The notes under the pieces were generated by a model. It worked only from the letters and a program-made list of their open reading frames with translations, searched no databases and had not been told where the DNA came from. From Mesorhizobium sp. B2-4-15 (GTDB taxonomy: Bacteria; Pseudomonadota; Alphaproteobacteria; Rhizobiales; Rhizobiaceae), in assembly GCF_006658505.1 (NCBI RefSeq), contig NZ_VFUZ01000020.1, positions 59,156-123,155 of the forward strand: a DNA stretch of 64,000 nucleotides, given 5' to 3'. Numbering within the stretch: the stretch's first letter is position 1; the number at the start of each line of letters is the position of its first letter. Below are positions 25,375 to 34,385 of this stretch, piece by piece. Made by a program: the position numbers and the translations under genes.

Positions 25375-26133
25375 TCACCCACCCATCGACCCAGATGCTC
25401 CCGCCAATTTCTGCAGCTCGGACCCATACCACGCAGAGATGGCGCGGTACTCAGTTCCCTGAGGGGTCTTCCAATCCCGAAACCACTCATCAATCATTGC
25501 CCGCGAGGTGTTAGGTATAGCGCCGGCCTGAATCAGACGTCTTATGGCAGTCTCATGAGCTACCTGGGAGAGGCCGCCCACGGCGTCCACGACGAACATC
25601 GCCTCATAGCCATCGCGGAGGGCATCGATGATTTGATATGCGAGACAGATTTCCGTCCAGAGTGCTGCGAAGACCAAGCGCTTCCGGCCTATTTTTTCGA
25701 CGGCGGAGCGAATATTGACGTCTTCCCACGCGTCCATAGTCGAACGATCGATAGCAGTTGTTCCGGGTAACTCGCCCGCGATGGCCTGGACCGTGGGGCT
25801 GTTTACTTTGCCGCCAACCCCCACAGTACTTAGAATTACCGGTACGCCAAATGCCTTCGCAGCCCTGATCAGGAATCTGACATTCAGTTCGATAAGCGCC
25901 GAACTCGTTTCGGATCGGACTGCTCTGAGCATTTCGGGTTGGTAGTCAACCAGCAACAGGGCACATTCAGCAAACTTCCATACTCCTTTTGAAGGAGGTT
26001 CCTGTGCCTGAGCAAAGGAGGCGGAACTGAGTGATGCTCCAACTGTGACCAGTGATGCTCCAGCCATGGCCCCAGCGCCGCGGAGGATTCCTCGCCTGCT
26101 CGTCCACTTGGACATGACGTCATTTTCGTTCAT
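25375..26133 (-). CDS. Tat-exported isochorismatase-family hydrolase (YcaC-like)
   Basis: A 252-residue protein with a twin-arginine signal peptide (SRRGILRGAGAMAG, hydrophobic core and cleavage near AQAQ at about residue 44), followed by an isochorismatase-fold domain. Asp in CALLLVDYQPE and Cys in ALWTEICLAYQ fit two catalytic positions. The stretch GTTAIDRSTMDAWED replaces the usual Lys region and matches the YcaC-like subgroup. Tat export is unusual for this mostly cytosolic family. The substrate is unknown. Confidence 0.82.
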   Translation of the reverse strand: MNENDVMSKWTSRRGILRGAGAMAGASLVTVGASLSSASFAQAQEPPSKGVWKFAECALLLVDYQPEMLRAVRSETSSALIELNVRFLIRAAKAFGVPVILSTVGVGGKVNSPTVQAIAGELPGTTAIDRSTMDAWEDVNIRSAVEKIGRKRLVFAALWTEICLAYQIIDALRDGYEAMFVVDAVGGLSQVAHETAIRRLIQAGAIPNTSRAMIDEWFRDWKTPQGTEYRAISAWYGSELQKLAGASGSMGG

Positions 26134-26506
26134 CGATGCGCTCCACAGGGGGATCGGATCATGACCTTCGCTCCGGTGTTGGTTGCATCTCTAGGATTTG
26201 CCGCAGTCATCGCTCGCGAACAGCCGGATAAGGTCGCGAGCGACGTTCGACGTAATCGACAAGCCATCCGCTCAGGCGATCGATGCTTCCGCCCGCCACC
26301 ACGATGCGGCGTCCGCTACGCGAACTATTCGAATTGATCGAACTCGCACGTCAAAACTATGCGGCTGTTCCAGAGAGCCGACTGCTGACATTCATTCACC
26401 ATCTGGCGCGCCATCCTGGCTGCGACCGTCAGGATGAGGATGGTTCATGCTCGACCCGGCAACGCCCGCGATATCAATGCGCGTCGGCAAATCCGAACGA
26501 AATGGG
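26134..26506. other. Intergenic stretch with no recognised feature
   Basis: About 370 bases between the Tat hydrolase and doxX. Two plus-strand frames (from 26198 and 26283) are open here but give no family resemblance and poor ribosome sites. They may be further decayed sequence. Confidence 0.4.
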
Positions 26507-26941
26507 ATGACTGACGTTGCAGCGCTGGTTGGCCGGATTTTTATCAGCGGCGTTTTCATCATCTCGGGGATCAGCAAGCTTGGCGCGCCGACTGCAACCA
26601 CGGCCTTCATCAGTTCCGTCGGTCTGCCGTTTCCGCAATTGGGGCTAGCGATAGGGATCGTCATCGAGACAGTCGTGACGGTGGCATTTTTGGTCGGCTA
26701 CCGCACGCGTATGATGGCCGCGATTATTGTAGTCTATTGCTTCGCCACCGCCATCTTCTTCCATAACGCCTGGTCTGATGTGAATCAGTTGATGCATTTT
26801 TGGAAAAACATGACCATGGCTGGCGGTTTGATGCAGGTCATGGCCTTCGGTGCGGGCCGCTATAGCCTCGATGCATTTCGCAACTGGAAGTTTGGCGGCG
26901 CGACCGGTTCGCCGAACTCAATCGAGGCGAGCCACCTTTGA
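26507..26941 (+). CDS. DoxX family membrane protein (intact copy)
   Basis: A 144-residue membrane protein with four hydrophobic helices. Family features are LVGRIFISGVFIISGISKLGAP, VGLPFPQLGLAIGIVIE, VGYRTRMMA and FWKNMTMAGGLMQVMAFGAG. DoxX proteins are linked to thiol or quinone redox balance, but the function here is unproven. I start at the ATG at 26507; ATGs at 26447 and 26477 are possible and would add about 10-20 residues. It converges with the LysR gene, the same arrangement as the decayed pair at 20.8-21.3 kb. Confidence 0.85.
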   Translation: MTDVAALVGRIFISGVFIISGISKLGAPTATTAFISSVGLPFPQLGLAIGIVIETVVTVAFLVGYRTRMMAAIIVVYCFATAIFFHNAWSDVNQLMHFWKNMTMAGGLMQVMAFGAGRYSLDAFRNWKFGGATGSPNSIEASHL

Positions 26942-26946
26942 GGAGG

Positions 26947-27942
26947 CTACTCACTGCACCCCATGTCGTCGCTAGTATGCTCGTGTCGTAAAACGATGGG
27001 AGCGGCGGCGTCAGTCGATGCAAAGGCCGGCAAAGTGCCACCATTCATGCCATGCGATTGGCGCATGAACTGATTGATCAGGAACGACGCCGCGGGGCCA
27101 GGAGGCATGTCCGTTCGGTGAATCGCAAAGAAGCGATAATGGCCGCCTTTGAAGTCCGGCATGTCCAGCAGCACGAGCCTGCCGGAGGCGAGGTCCTCAA
27201 CGATCATCGGTTCTGGCATCGTACCCCAGCCTATGCCTTCGCGAAGCAGCATATGTTTGGTGGCAAGATCCGCTACACGCCAAGTGTGGGTGGCCATGAC
27301 GCCGAGATCCGAACCTGCGGTCAGCGGCGAGCGATCGGTAAGGACCAACTGAACATGATGGCGCCCGGCGCCGAGTGCGTTGACGCCCAGTGCCAGCGGA
27401 TGAGAGGGCGCGGCGACCGGAACAAGGTGAACACAGCCGACACCGATGCGCTCCAGACCGTCGATTTCGACGTCTGGAGGGCCGCGAACGCCGATCATCG
27501 AAGTCCGATCGAGTACGAGTTGGGTCACGGCGCCAAGAGCCTCGGCTCTCAGCCGGAGCGGGACCGTTGGGAACTCATCGTGGAAATTCCTCAGGGCTTC
27601 AACCACGCGGGCGGCGGGTAGCATCACGTCGAGGGCGACGTGGACTTCTGATTCGATGCCTTGATGAAGGCCCTTGGCCTTCGCGCGTAATCGGTTAAAG
27701 CCCAATGCCACGTCGCGGGCCGCCGTCAGCAACGCGCGGCCATCGCTGGTGAGCTGGGGGCGGCGGGTGGAATCCCGCTCGAAAAGCATGACGCCCAGTT
27801 GCGCCTCCAGATTGGTGATTGTGTAACTGATGACGGATGTCGCCCGGTTTAGCTGCCGCGCTGCTCCGGCGAAACTGCCCACGTCGACAACCGCGAGAAA
27901 CACCCGCAATTGGTCGAAAGTCGGCGTCCCCGGATCAGACAT
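26947..27942 (-). CDS. LysR-type transcriptional regulator
   Basis: A 331-residue regulator. The N-terminal winged helix spans residues about 7-66 (FDQLRVFLAVVDVGSFAGAARQL and SVISYTITNLEAQLGVMLFER), followed by a periplasmic-binding-protein-like effector domain. The start at 27942 has GGAGG 8 bases upstream. It ends 5 bases from the convergent doxX gene, and the divergent gene at its 5' side is a ruined F420-type NADP oxidoreductase, once a likely target. Confidence 0.9.
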   Translation of the reverse strand: MSDPGTPTFDQLRVFLAVVDVGSFAGAARQLNRATSVISYTITNLEAQLGVMLFERDSTRRPQLTSDGRALLTAARDVALGFNRLRAKAKGLHQGIESEVHVALDVMLPAARVVEALRNFHDEFPTVPLRLRAEALGAVTQLVLDRTSMIGVRGPPDVEIDGLERIGVGCVHLVPVAAPSHPLALGVNALGAGRHHVQLVLTDRSPLTAGSDLGVMATHTWRVADLATKHMLLREGIGWGTMPEPMIVEDLASGRLVLLDMPDFKGGHYRFFAIHRTDMPPGPAASFLINQFMRQSHGMNGGTLPAFASTDAAAPIVLRHEHTSDDMGCSE

Positions 27943-28085
27943 ATCGATTTCCTCCCAACGCACGAATGAGCATTTGCTAATCAACCGGGCAAATACTCGC
28001 ATTTTGGCGTACAGAGTCAACCGGGTCTGGTTTTGCAGGGTCCATAACAAGCGCGATAAGGAATGACGCACGCAATGTCGGGTCC

Positions 28086-28430
28086 GGCCCGATTGGCAGC
28101 GCCCTCGCAATTCAGTTCGCCAAGCACCGAATCGAGGTCAGGCTGGCCAACAGCCGCCGCCCCTCCACCCTGACGGATCTGGCCGTGATTTAAGCACGAG
28201 CATCACGCCAGTCGAGGGAGATTGTGGCTGAGGCCGTTCCCGGCGCGTAGGTGGTCAACGCCATCAACACCATCCCGGCGGCCAGGCTGGCGGCATATCC
28301 CAAGCAGGCCGGCGGGCGCCGAGTGGTCGTTCTTCCGGCTATGAGGCAGTCGCAAAATCCCAGGCAGCCAAGCTGGTCGAAAGCCTCGGCTTTGCCCCAC
28401 TCGACCTCGGCATTGCTGTGCCAAGGCGGA
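28086..28430 (+). pseudogene. Broken F420-type NADP oxidoreductase gene
   Basis: Fragments of one family in several frames: GPIGSALAIQFAKHRIEVRLANSR from 28086, ending at TAA 28191; then VVNAINTIPAARLAAYPKQAGGRRVV near 28252; then GYEAVAKSQAAKLVESLGFAP near 28340 in another frame. In the order of an F420/NADP oxidoreductase these are the nucleotide-binding N-terminus, the core and the next helix. The start codon with the first few residues, continuity between pieces and the C-terminal third are lost. Confidence 0.75.
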
Positions 28431-28431
28431 G

Positions 28432-29481
28432 TTACCCGAAACGCGAATTCCATCGGTTCAGGGCCGCGCGCCGATCAAGACGGAATTGGCGTCCGAGTGC
28501 CGTATCTCCCATTAAGTCGAACCCGTGAACGGCCCCGGGATAGACATGACATTCTACGGGTACTCCCGCTCGCGAAGCGCGCATGAGGAAGTTCACACCC
28601 TCTTCAAGGAAGAGGTCCAGGGCGCCGATGGCCAGAAACAGGGGCGGGAAGCCGTCAAGGCTTCTGGTCAGGCTCGGAGAAAAATAGCCCACCCGATCGT
28701 CATCTGCCGAATAGGCTCCTTTCATAGCCGACCACCCGAAGCGATTGTCTTGCGCTGTCCAGACAAATCCGCCGGTCGTCGGATTGGGCTGAACGTCTTG
28801 GTCGGACCCCGTCCGGCAATCAAGCATCGGATAGATCAGCATGGCGCCTGCCGGCAGAAACTCCTTACGATCGCGTGCCAGAAGCGTCGTCGCTGCAGCC
28901 AGTCCCCCGCCAGCGCTGTCTCCCATGATAGTGATCCGTCGCGGGTCCACTCCGAGCGAAGCTGAATTTTCGAAGAGCCAGCGAAGCCCGGCATAGCAAT
29001 CCTCGATCGGGCCGGGGAATGGCGTCTCTGGCGCCAGCCTGTACTCCACCGACACCACAACCGCCGTATTCTCTATCGCCATTTGCCAATTCAGACCGTC
29101 GATCGAGGCCGCGGAACCTAAGACATAACCGCCGCCATGAATGTTCAGGATTGCTGGCTTTTGTCCCGCACCAGGCGGCGCATAAATGCGCAGTTGAACA
29201 GGAGGCGCCCCGTTCATGCCCGCGGTTACAGCGAGCCGAGGCTGCTCGATCGCCATGCCCTGTTGCTCGAAGTACTGTTGCGCGGTTGCTCGCGCGTCTG
29301 CGAGACTGGCGGCGCTAAGACCAATGCTGGGCCCATTTGCGAGAAACGGACGCAGTTCAGGGTCAACCAGACTCTCTCCGCTCATGTTCAAAAACCTCTC
29401 ACTGACAGCCGCAATGGTAACGTCGCCAGTCGCTTCAGCCAGTCCGATAGCATCGAACGCCGTGTTCCATGCTTCCGGCAT
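28432..29481 (-). CDS. Alpha/beta hydrolase, hormone-sensitive lipase family
   Basis: A 349-residue esterase. The oxyanion motif HGGG (ILNIHGGGYVLGS near residue 118), nucleophile GDSAGG near residue 190, and later Asp in IGALDLF and His in GAVHGFDL form the complete set of the HSL (family IV) esterases. It likely hydrolyses short-chain esters in the cytosol. I start at the ATG at 29481 (MPEAWNTAF), since earlier codons encode no domain. No partner gene is obvious. Confidence 0.87.
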   Translation of the reverse strand: MPEAWNTAFDAIGLAEATGDVTIAAVSERFLNMSGESLVDPELRPFLANGPSIGLSAASLADARATAQQYFEQQGMAIEQPRLAVTAGMNGAPPVQLRIYAPPGAGQKPAILNIHGGGYVLGSAASIDGLNWQMAIENTAVVVSVEYRLAPETPFPGPIEDCYAGLRWLFENSASLGVDPRRITIMGDSAGGGLAAATTLLARDRKEFLPAGAMLIYPMLDCRTGSDQDVQPNPTTGGFVWTAQDNRFGWSAMKGAYSADDDRVGYFSPSLTRSLDGFPPLFLAIGALDLFLEEGVNFLMRASRAGVPVECHVYPGAVHGFDLMGDTALGRQFRLDRRAALNRWNSRFG

Positions 29482-29743
29482 GTGAGTTGCTTCGCCTTCG
29501 AATTCCTGCGGCCGCAGCGGCGAAATCGAGCGGCCGACCACCATTGAACCGCGGATGGGACGGGATTCGCCGCTTCGCTACATGCCTACCGGATAGAACG
29601 TCGTCATCGACGGAATCTGACTGGCATGGGAGGCCTCATCCAAGTCAGTGTCGATCAAGATCCGGCAGCCGAAGGAATAGGTAGCGGGCGGTGACCCTGT
29701 GACCTTTGCTGACCGTTCCAGATCGCAGTCGAGGGATTTGACC

Positions 29744-30517
29744 ATGATGGATGATTTCGATGGCAAAGTGGTCTTGGTGACCGGTGCAGGCTCAGGCATC
29801 GGACGCGAAGCGGCGTTGGAGTTTGCTGCTCGTGGCGGCATTGTTTTTGGCGCGGACCTGAACGAGCAAGGCCTTGCAGAGACCCGGCGTCTTATCTTGG
29901 AGGCAGGCGGCAGAGCGGAAGTCGGCCGCGTCGATGTATCCTCGGAGGATGATGTCTCGGCCTTTGTCGCGCGCATCGATGCTGAAGCGGGCCGTCTGGA
30001 CGCCGCTTTCAACAATGCAGGAATTACTGGTGGCGCGCACCGGATCGAGGATTATCCCACGGATGACTTCGACCGCGTTCTACGGATCAACCTCCGAAGC
30101 GTCTTTCTCTGCATGAAGCATGAGCTACCGCTGCTGAAGCGGAGCGGCGGCGGTGTCATCTGCAATACGGCTTCGGTCGCCGCGCTCACCGGCCCCGGCG
30201 GAATGTGCGCCTACGCAGCATCAAAACACGGCATTCATGGGCTGACACGAGTCGCGGCGATGGAGAACGCCGCACATGGAATTCGAGTGAATGCCCTCGC
30301 GCCGGGTTGGACCGAGACGCCGATGGTCCTCACCGCAAGTGCTCAAAATCCATCCTTCGCCGCGCAGACGACCAACGCGATTCCGGCCAAGCGAGGCGGC
30401 AAGCCAAGCGAAATCGCACAAGCCGCCGTTTGGTTGTGCTCAAGTGCCTCGAGCTATGTATTCGGGCAAATGTTGATCGTTGATGGAGGCATGACCATCG
30501 GTGGATTCGAGTTCTAA
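29744..30517 (+). CDS. Short-chain dehydrogenase/reductase (SDR)
   Basis: A 257-residue classical SDR with TGAGSGIGREAA (cofactor loop), FNNAGITGG, the catalytic Ser in NTASVAAL, YAASKHG, and the C-terminal IVDGGMTIGG. The start is one of two adjacent ATGs (29744, 29747); GAGGG lies 8 bases before the first. It is followed after 48 bases by a metallo-hydrolase gene in the same direction, probably an operon. Confidence 0.88.
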   Translation: MMDDFDGKVVLVTGAGSGIGREAALEFAARGGIVFGADLNEQGLAETRRLILEAGGRAEVGRVDVSSEDDVSAFVARIDAEAGRLDAAFNNAGITGGAHRIEDYPTDDFDRVLRINLRSVFLCMKHELPLLKRSGGGVICNTASVAALTGPGGMCAYAASKHGIHGLTRVAAMENAAHGIRVNALAPGWTETPMVLTASAQNPSFAAQTTNAIPAKRGGKPSEIAQAAVWLCSSASSYVFGQMLIVDGGMTIGGFEF

Positions 30518-30565
30518 TCCCGAAACTTTGCTCCTCCGAGAACGACACCGAAATATGGAGACTGG

Positions 30566-31480
30566 ATGATGCGCCTTGACGTCTGCAAACACTGTATCTC
30601 GGTTGAGCCGGAGGGGATGACAGACCTGTCTCGGGGATTTCTTACCCGTGAGGTAAGCCGGGGCGTTTTCATGTTGACCAACGGGAATTATCAGTCACTT
30701 CTCGTTACGACGGGCGAAGGCGTCGTTTTGGTCGACGCCCCCGAGCCGCTCGTTCAGTACATCGAGCCCGCCGTAAGTGACGTGACGGACGAGCCGATAA
30801 AGACACTGGTCTACTCTCACGGGCACTCCGACCATATTGGTGGGGCGTATCTTCTCCAACGCCCTGGCCTGGAGATTATTGCGGAAGAGCGGGTCGCGAA
30901 GTTTATTGCCGACAAACACGATGGCCGTCGTCTTCCTCCGACCCGCGTATTCACGGATCAGACGACGTTGCAAATCGGGTCGAGAACGATCGATCTGAAG
31001 CGGGATGAATTTCATTCCCCCGAAGGTGACCTCATCATCTTTCTGCCGAAGGAAAAAGTGATGATGGCGGTCGATCTCATCGCCCCGGGATGGGTTCCAC
31101 TGCTCGATTTTGACATCACCGCCAACATGTTCGTGTATCTTGGCGTGTTTGACAGAATTCTATCCTATGACTTCGAGGCGTTCATTTCCGGCCACACCGC
31201 CGATGTTGGGCACCGTCGTGACGTCGAACTCACAAAAGCCTACGCCTTTGATGTCTATGAAACCGTGAAGCGCGTGCATGGCGAGATTAATATGAAAGAG
31301 CTTCTCGCAGAGGAGCGCGACAATGAGCAAGCCGGGATCAAGCGGTTGATTGAGGAAGTCACCGCAAAGGCTGCCGCTGACGTGAAGACGCGATGGTTGA
31401 ACGGTCCCATGAAAGGCGTCGATCTTTGGACGGAAAGCCACTGCCGCGCGATGCTCCTCTATGTCCGTTGGAGTGACTAG
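30566..31480 (+). CDS. Metallo-beta-lactamase fold hydrolase
   Basis: A 304-residue MBL-fold protein. The metal-binding motif SHGHSDHIGG is near residue 90, an Asp ligand lies in MAVDLIAPG and a final His in FISGHTADVGH. Many such genes beside SDRs code for lactonase- or thioesterase-like enzymes; the substrate cannot be read from sequence. GGAG precedes the start by 6 bases. Confidence 0.83.
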   Translation: MMRLDVCKHCISVEPEGMTDLSRGFLTREVSRGVFMLTNGNYQSLLVTTGEGVVLVDAPEPLVQYIEPAVSDVTDEPIKTLVYSHGHSDHIGGAYLLQRPGLEIIAEERVAKFIADKHDGRRLPPTRVFTDQTTLQIGSRTIDLKRDEFHSPEGDLIIFLPKEKVMMAVDLIAPGWVPLLDFDITANMFVYLGVFDRILSYDFEAFISGHTADVGHRRDVELTKAYAFDVYETVKRVHGEINMKELLAEERDNEQAGIKRLIEEVTAKAAADVKTRWLNGPMKGVDLWTESHCRAMLLYVRWSD

Positions 31481-31546
31481 CCCTCCCGAAGCCCAACTGA
31501 AGCCGCCCACAAGCGAGCGCGCGGCTGACCGTACCGACTTCCGAAA

Positions 31547-31594
31547 ATGATCGAGTTTCGACATCTTTGCCATTTCATCGCCGCGGCCGAGCAT
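31547..31594 (+). pseudogene. LysR-type regulator stub (first 16 codons)
   Basis: The frame begins MIEFRHLCHFIAAAEH, the typical opening of a LysR regulator of the RHLRYF group, and then turns abruptly into the antisense of another remnant. Only the first helix is left. Confidence 0.55.
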
Positions 31595-31609
31595 CGCAAG
31601 GTTGCCACG

Positions 31610-31834
31610 GCCCTCGAAGACGGCGCGGGCGCTTCGCGCGAATGTGAGCTCCATGGAAGGCTTCGGATTCGTGGCGTCCATGTACGCCACGAAGTGTGGG
31701 TCTGGAGTGAAGAACGCCGTCTGGCCTTTCGCATTGCGCCGGTCGGGGCAGTGCGCGTAGGAGGCGATGAGTTCGTGGATGGCGAGGCGATCTGCGCTTT
31801 TTTGGGTAATACAAATTGAAAATTGCGCCCTCAT
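31610..31834 (-). pseudogene. N-terminal remnant of an NTF2/SnoaL-like gene
   Basis: On the minus strand the frame gives SADRLAIHELIASYAHC, DRRNAKGQTAFFTPDPHFV and NPKPSMELT, the well-known N-terminal half of a nuclear-transport-factor-2-like protein. After MELT it needs two compensating frameshifts (SREAPAP in the neighbouring frame, then VFEG) and then runs into the LysR stub. The C-terminal half is absent. The open frame continues to 31160 as an antisense shadow of the metallo-hydrolase gene. Confidence 0.65.
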
Positions 31835-31924
31835 GTTTCACAACAGGCCGGTAGACCGGGGATGGTTTCGCAGCCTGCGGGTCGCTCACGGTCCTCGAGA
31901 CGAGAATTCTAGAGACGTTCAACA

Positions 31925-33139
31925 ATGACCCAGCACGTACAAAACGCTCGAATTCTCATGTACAGCCACGATACGTTCGGGCTCGGCCACTTGCAGCGCT
32001 GCCGGACGATCGCGCATTCGCTGGTCGAGGATTTCCGCGGACTTCAGGTGCTTATCATTTCGGGTGCGACCATCGCCGGCGCTTTCGACTACCGCGCCCG
32101 TGTCGACTTCGTGAAGATCCCCAGCGTCATCAAGCTGCGCAACGGCGAATACACCTCGCTGGAAAAGGATATCGATCTGCATGAGACGCTAAGGATGCGC
32201 CAGTCGATCATCCGCCACACAGCCGAGAGCTTCCGGCCGGATATCTTCATCGTCGACAAGGAACCGCTCGGCCTGCGCGGTGAGATCGAGGACACGCTGT
32301 CCTATCTGAAGACGCGGGGTACCACGCTCGTGCTTGGCCTGCGCGAGGTGATGGATGCGCCGCATCTGCTCGAGGCGGAGTGGGCACGCAGGGATGTGAT
32401 GCGCAAGATAGGCCTGTTCTACGACAAGGTCTGGGCCTATGGTCCGCCGGATTTCTACGATCCGCTGACCGGCCTGGATGTGCCGCCGGCTGTCAGGGCA
32501 AAGATGAGCTTCGTCGGGTTCCTGCAACGGAGCCTGCCGCGGAACGAGTTGCCCGGCCACCGGCCGGAGGGCGACTATATCCTCGTCACCACCGGCGGCG
32601 GCGGTGACGGCGCCGAACTGATCCACGACGTCATCGATGCCTACCAGCAGGATCCGCAATTGCAGCACCGGGCGCTGATCGTGCTTGGCCCCTACATGCC
32701 GGCGCGCAAGCGCAACAAGCTGCTCAAGAAGGGGGCCAGGATCCCCTACATCAAGATCATCGAGTTCGACAACCGCATGGAAGACCTGATTGCCGGCGCC
32801 AAGGCGGTGGTGGCGATGGGCGGTTACAACACCTATTGCGAGATCCTGTCTTTCGACAAGCCGGCGCTGATCGTGCCGCGCGTCGAGCCCCGTGAGGAAC
32901 AACTGATCCGCGCTCGGCGCGCGGCCGAACTCGGCCTCATCGAGATGCTCTTGCCGGAAGAAGCCAAGGATTCGCAGCGGTTTGCCGATGCACTGATGGT
33001 GCTGCCGGACCGGCCCCGCCCATCACAGAGCAATCCGCATCTGACGCTGGAAGGGCTGCCTCATATTTCCGCAATCGTCGCGGAACTGCTCGACCGGCGG
33101 GCCGGCCATCACCTTTCGGTCATTGAAGGAATGAACTGA
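31925..33139 (+). CDS. MurG/GT28-like glycosyltransferase
   Basis: A 404-residue GT-B fold protein resembling the GT28 group. The N-terminal part reads ILMYSHDTFGLGHLQRC, with the glycine loop and His typical of the acceptor-side domain. The C-terminal half has VTTGGGGDGAEL and MGGYNTYCEILSFDKPALIVP, the nucleotide-sugar site. Donor and acceptor are unknown. It heads a three-gene glycosyltransferase operon; the third gene encodes a distant relative with the same GIGHL-type opening. Confidence 0.83.
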   Translation: MTQHVQNARILMYSHDTFGLGHLQRCRTIAHSLVEDFRGLQVLIISGATIAGAFDYRARVDFVKIPSVIKLRNGEYTSLEKDIDLHETLRMRQSIIRHTAESFRPDIFIVDKEPLGLRGEIEDTLSYLKTRGTTLVLGLREVMDAPHLLEAEWARRDVMRKIGLFYDKVWAYGPPDFYDPLTGLDVPPAVRAKMSFVGFLQRSLPRNELPGHRPEGDYILVTTGGGGDGAELIHDVIDAYQQDPQLQHRALIVLGPYMPARKRNKLLKKGARIPYIKIIEFDNRMEDLIAGAKAVVAMGGYNTYCEILSFDKPALIVPRVEPREEQLIRARRAAELGLIEMLLPEEAKDSQRFADALMVLPDRPRPSQSNPHLTLEGLPHISAIVAELLDRRAGHHLSVIEGMN

Positions 33140-33140
33140 G

Positions 33141-34385
33141 TTGCGATATCGCAAGATCGTCGTGGTTCTGAAGGGCTATCCGCGGCTGTCTGAAACCTTC
33201 ATCGCGCAGGAACTGCTCGGTCTGGAGCGTGCGGGGTTCGACCTGATACTCGTCGCGCTCAGGCGGCCGACCGACGCAAAACGCCACCCCGTGCATGACG
33301 AGATCAAAGCGCCCGTCCATTATCTGCCGGAATATCTGCATGAAGAGCCACTGCGTGTGGCCCGCTCGCTGTTTGCCCATCTGCTGCGGCCGGGCTTCTG
33401 GCGCGCGCTCGGATCGCTGGCCAGCGACATCCGCCGCGACTTTACGCGCAATCGCGTGCGCCGCTTCGGGCAAGCGCTTGTGCTGGCGGCGGAATGGCCG
33501 GAAGACGCGGAATGGTTGCATGCGCATTTCGCGCACACGCCGGCATCGGTGACGCGCTATGCCAGCCAGCTTCGTAGCCTGCCTTGGAGCTGCTCAGCCC
33601 ATGCCAAGGACATCTGGACTTCGGCGGACTGGGATCTAGCTGGCAAGCTTTCCTCGGCGCGCTGGACGGTCACCTGCACGAAAACCGGTTTCGACCGTCT
33701 GAAAGAACTCGCTAACGGCAAATCGTCCGTGCATCTGAGCTACCATGGGCTCGACCTTGATCGCTTCGGCAGTTTCGGCGAAGCACGAAAACAGTATGAC
33801 GGCTCCGCGCCGGGCGAACCGGTCGTCATTCTAAGTGTCGGGCGCGCCGTTGAAAAGAAAGGTTACGACACCTTGCTGGAGGCTCTTGCTCTCTTGCCTG
33901 GCGATTTGGCGTGGCGTTTCGAGCATATCGGCAACGGCGACGAACTGAAACGGCTGAGGGCGCTGGCGCAAAAGCATGGACTGGATGGTCGGGTCTCCTG
34001 GAAAGGCGCGCTTGCGCAGGAGGAGGTGCTTGAGCACTACCGCCGTGCCGACATCTTCGCCCTGGCCTGCAGGATCACCGCAAACGGCGACCGGGACGGT
34101 CTGCCGAACGTTCTGGTGGAGGCGGCCAGCCAGCGGCTTGCCTGCGTGTCGACCGATATTTCCGGCGTGCCGGAGCTCTTATCGCCTGACGAAACCGGGC
34201 TGCTGGTTCCGACGGAAGATCCAGTTGCCCTGGCAAAGGCGCTGGAGCGCCTGATCCGTGATCCCGTGCTGCGCGCCCGCCTCGGCGACGCCGCCGAGCG
34301 GCGCGTGCGCGGCAATTTCGATCATATGGCAAGCATTGGACAGCTCAAGGAACTGTTCGAGCGTGAGTGGCGGGCCGCCGATTGA
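33141..34385 (+). CDS. GT4-family glycosyltransferase
   Basis: A 414-residue GT-B glycosyltransferase. It opens with VVLKGYPRLSETFI, common in exopolysaccharide GT4 enzymes, and the donor-binding half has ILSVGRAVEKKGYDTLLEAL and the E-x7-E-like stretch GLPNVLVEAASQ. Translation appears to begin at TTG 33141, two bases after the previous stop, with AAGGA upstream. It overlaps the next gene. Confidence 0.85.
   Translation: MRYRKIVVVLKGYPRLSETFIAQELLGLERAGFDLILVALRRPTDAKRHPVHDEIKAPVHYLPEYLHEEPLRVARSLFAHLLRPGFWRALGSLASDIRRDFTRNRVRRFGQALVLAAEWPEDAEWLHAHFAHTPASVTRYASQLRSLPWSCSAHAKDIWTSADWDLAGKLSSARWTVTCTKTGFDRLKELANGKSSVHLSYHGLDLDRFGSFGEARKQYDGSAPGEPVVILSVGRAVEKKGYDTLLEALALLPGDLAWRFEHIGNGDELKRLRALAQKHGLDGRVSWKGALAQEEVLEHYRRADIFALACRITANGDRDGLPNVLVEAASQRLACVSTDISGVPELLSPDETGLLVPTEDPVALAKALERLIRDPVLRARLGDAAERRVRGNFDHMASIGQLKELFEREWRAAD

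Noticed and set aside
28190..28453. 87-codon minus-strand frame (starts MEFAFRVTPPWHS)
   Set aside because: It is antisense to the recognisable pieces of the broken F420-type oxidoreductase, which explain the sequence better.
31160..31609. Long minus-strand extension of the NTF2-like frame under the metallo-hydrolase gene
   Set aside because: Only 31610-31834 resembles the family; the rest is antisense to an intact metal-binding enzyme gene.
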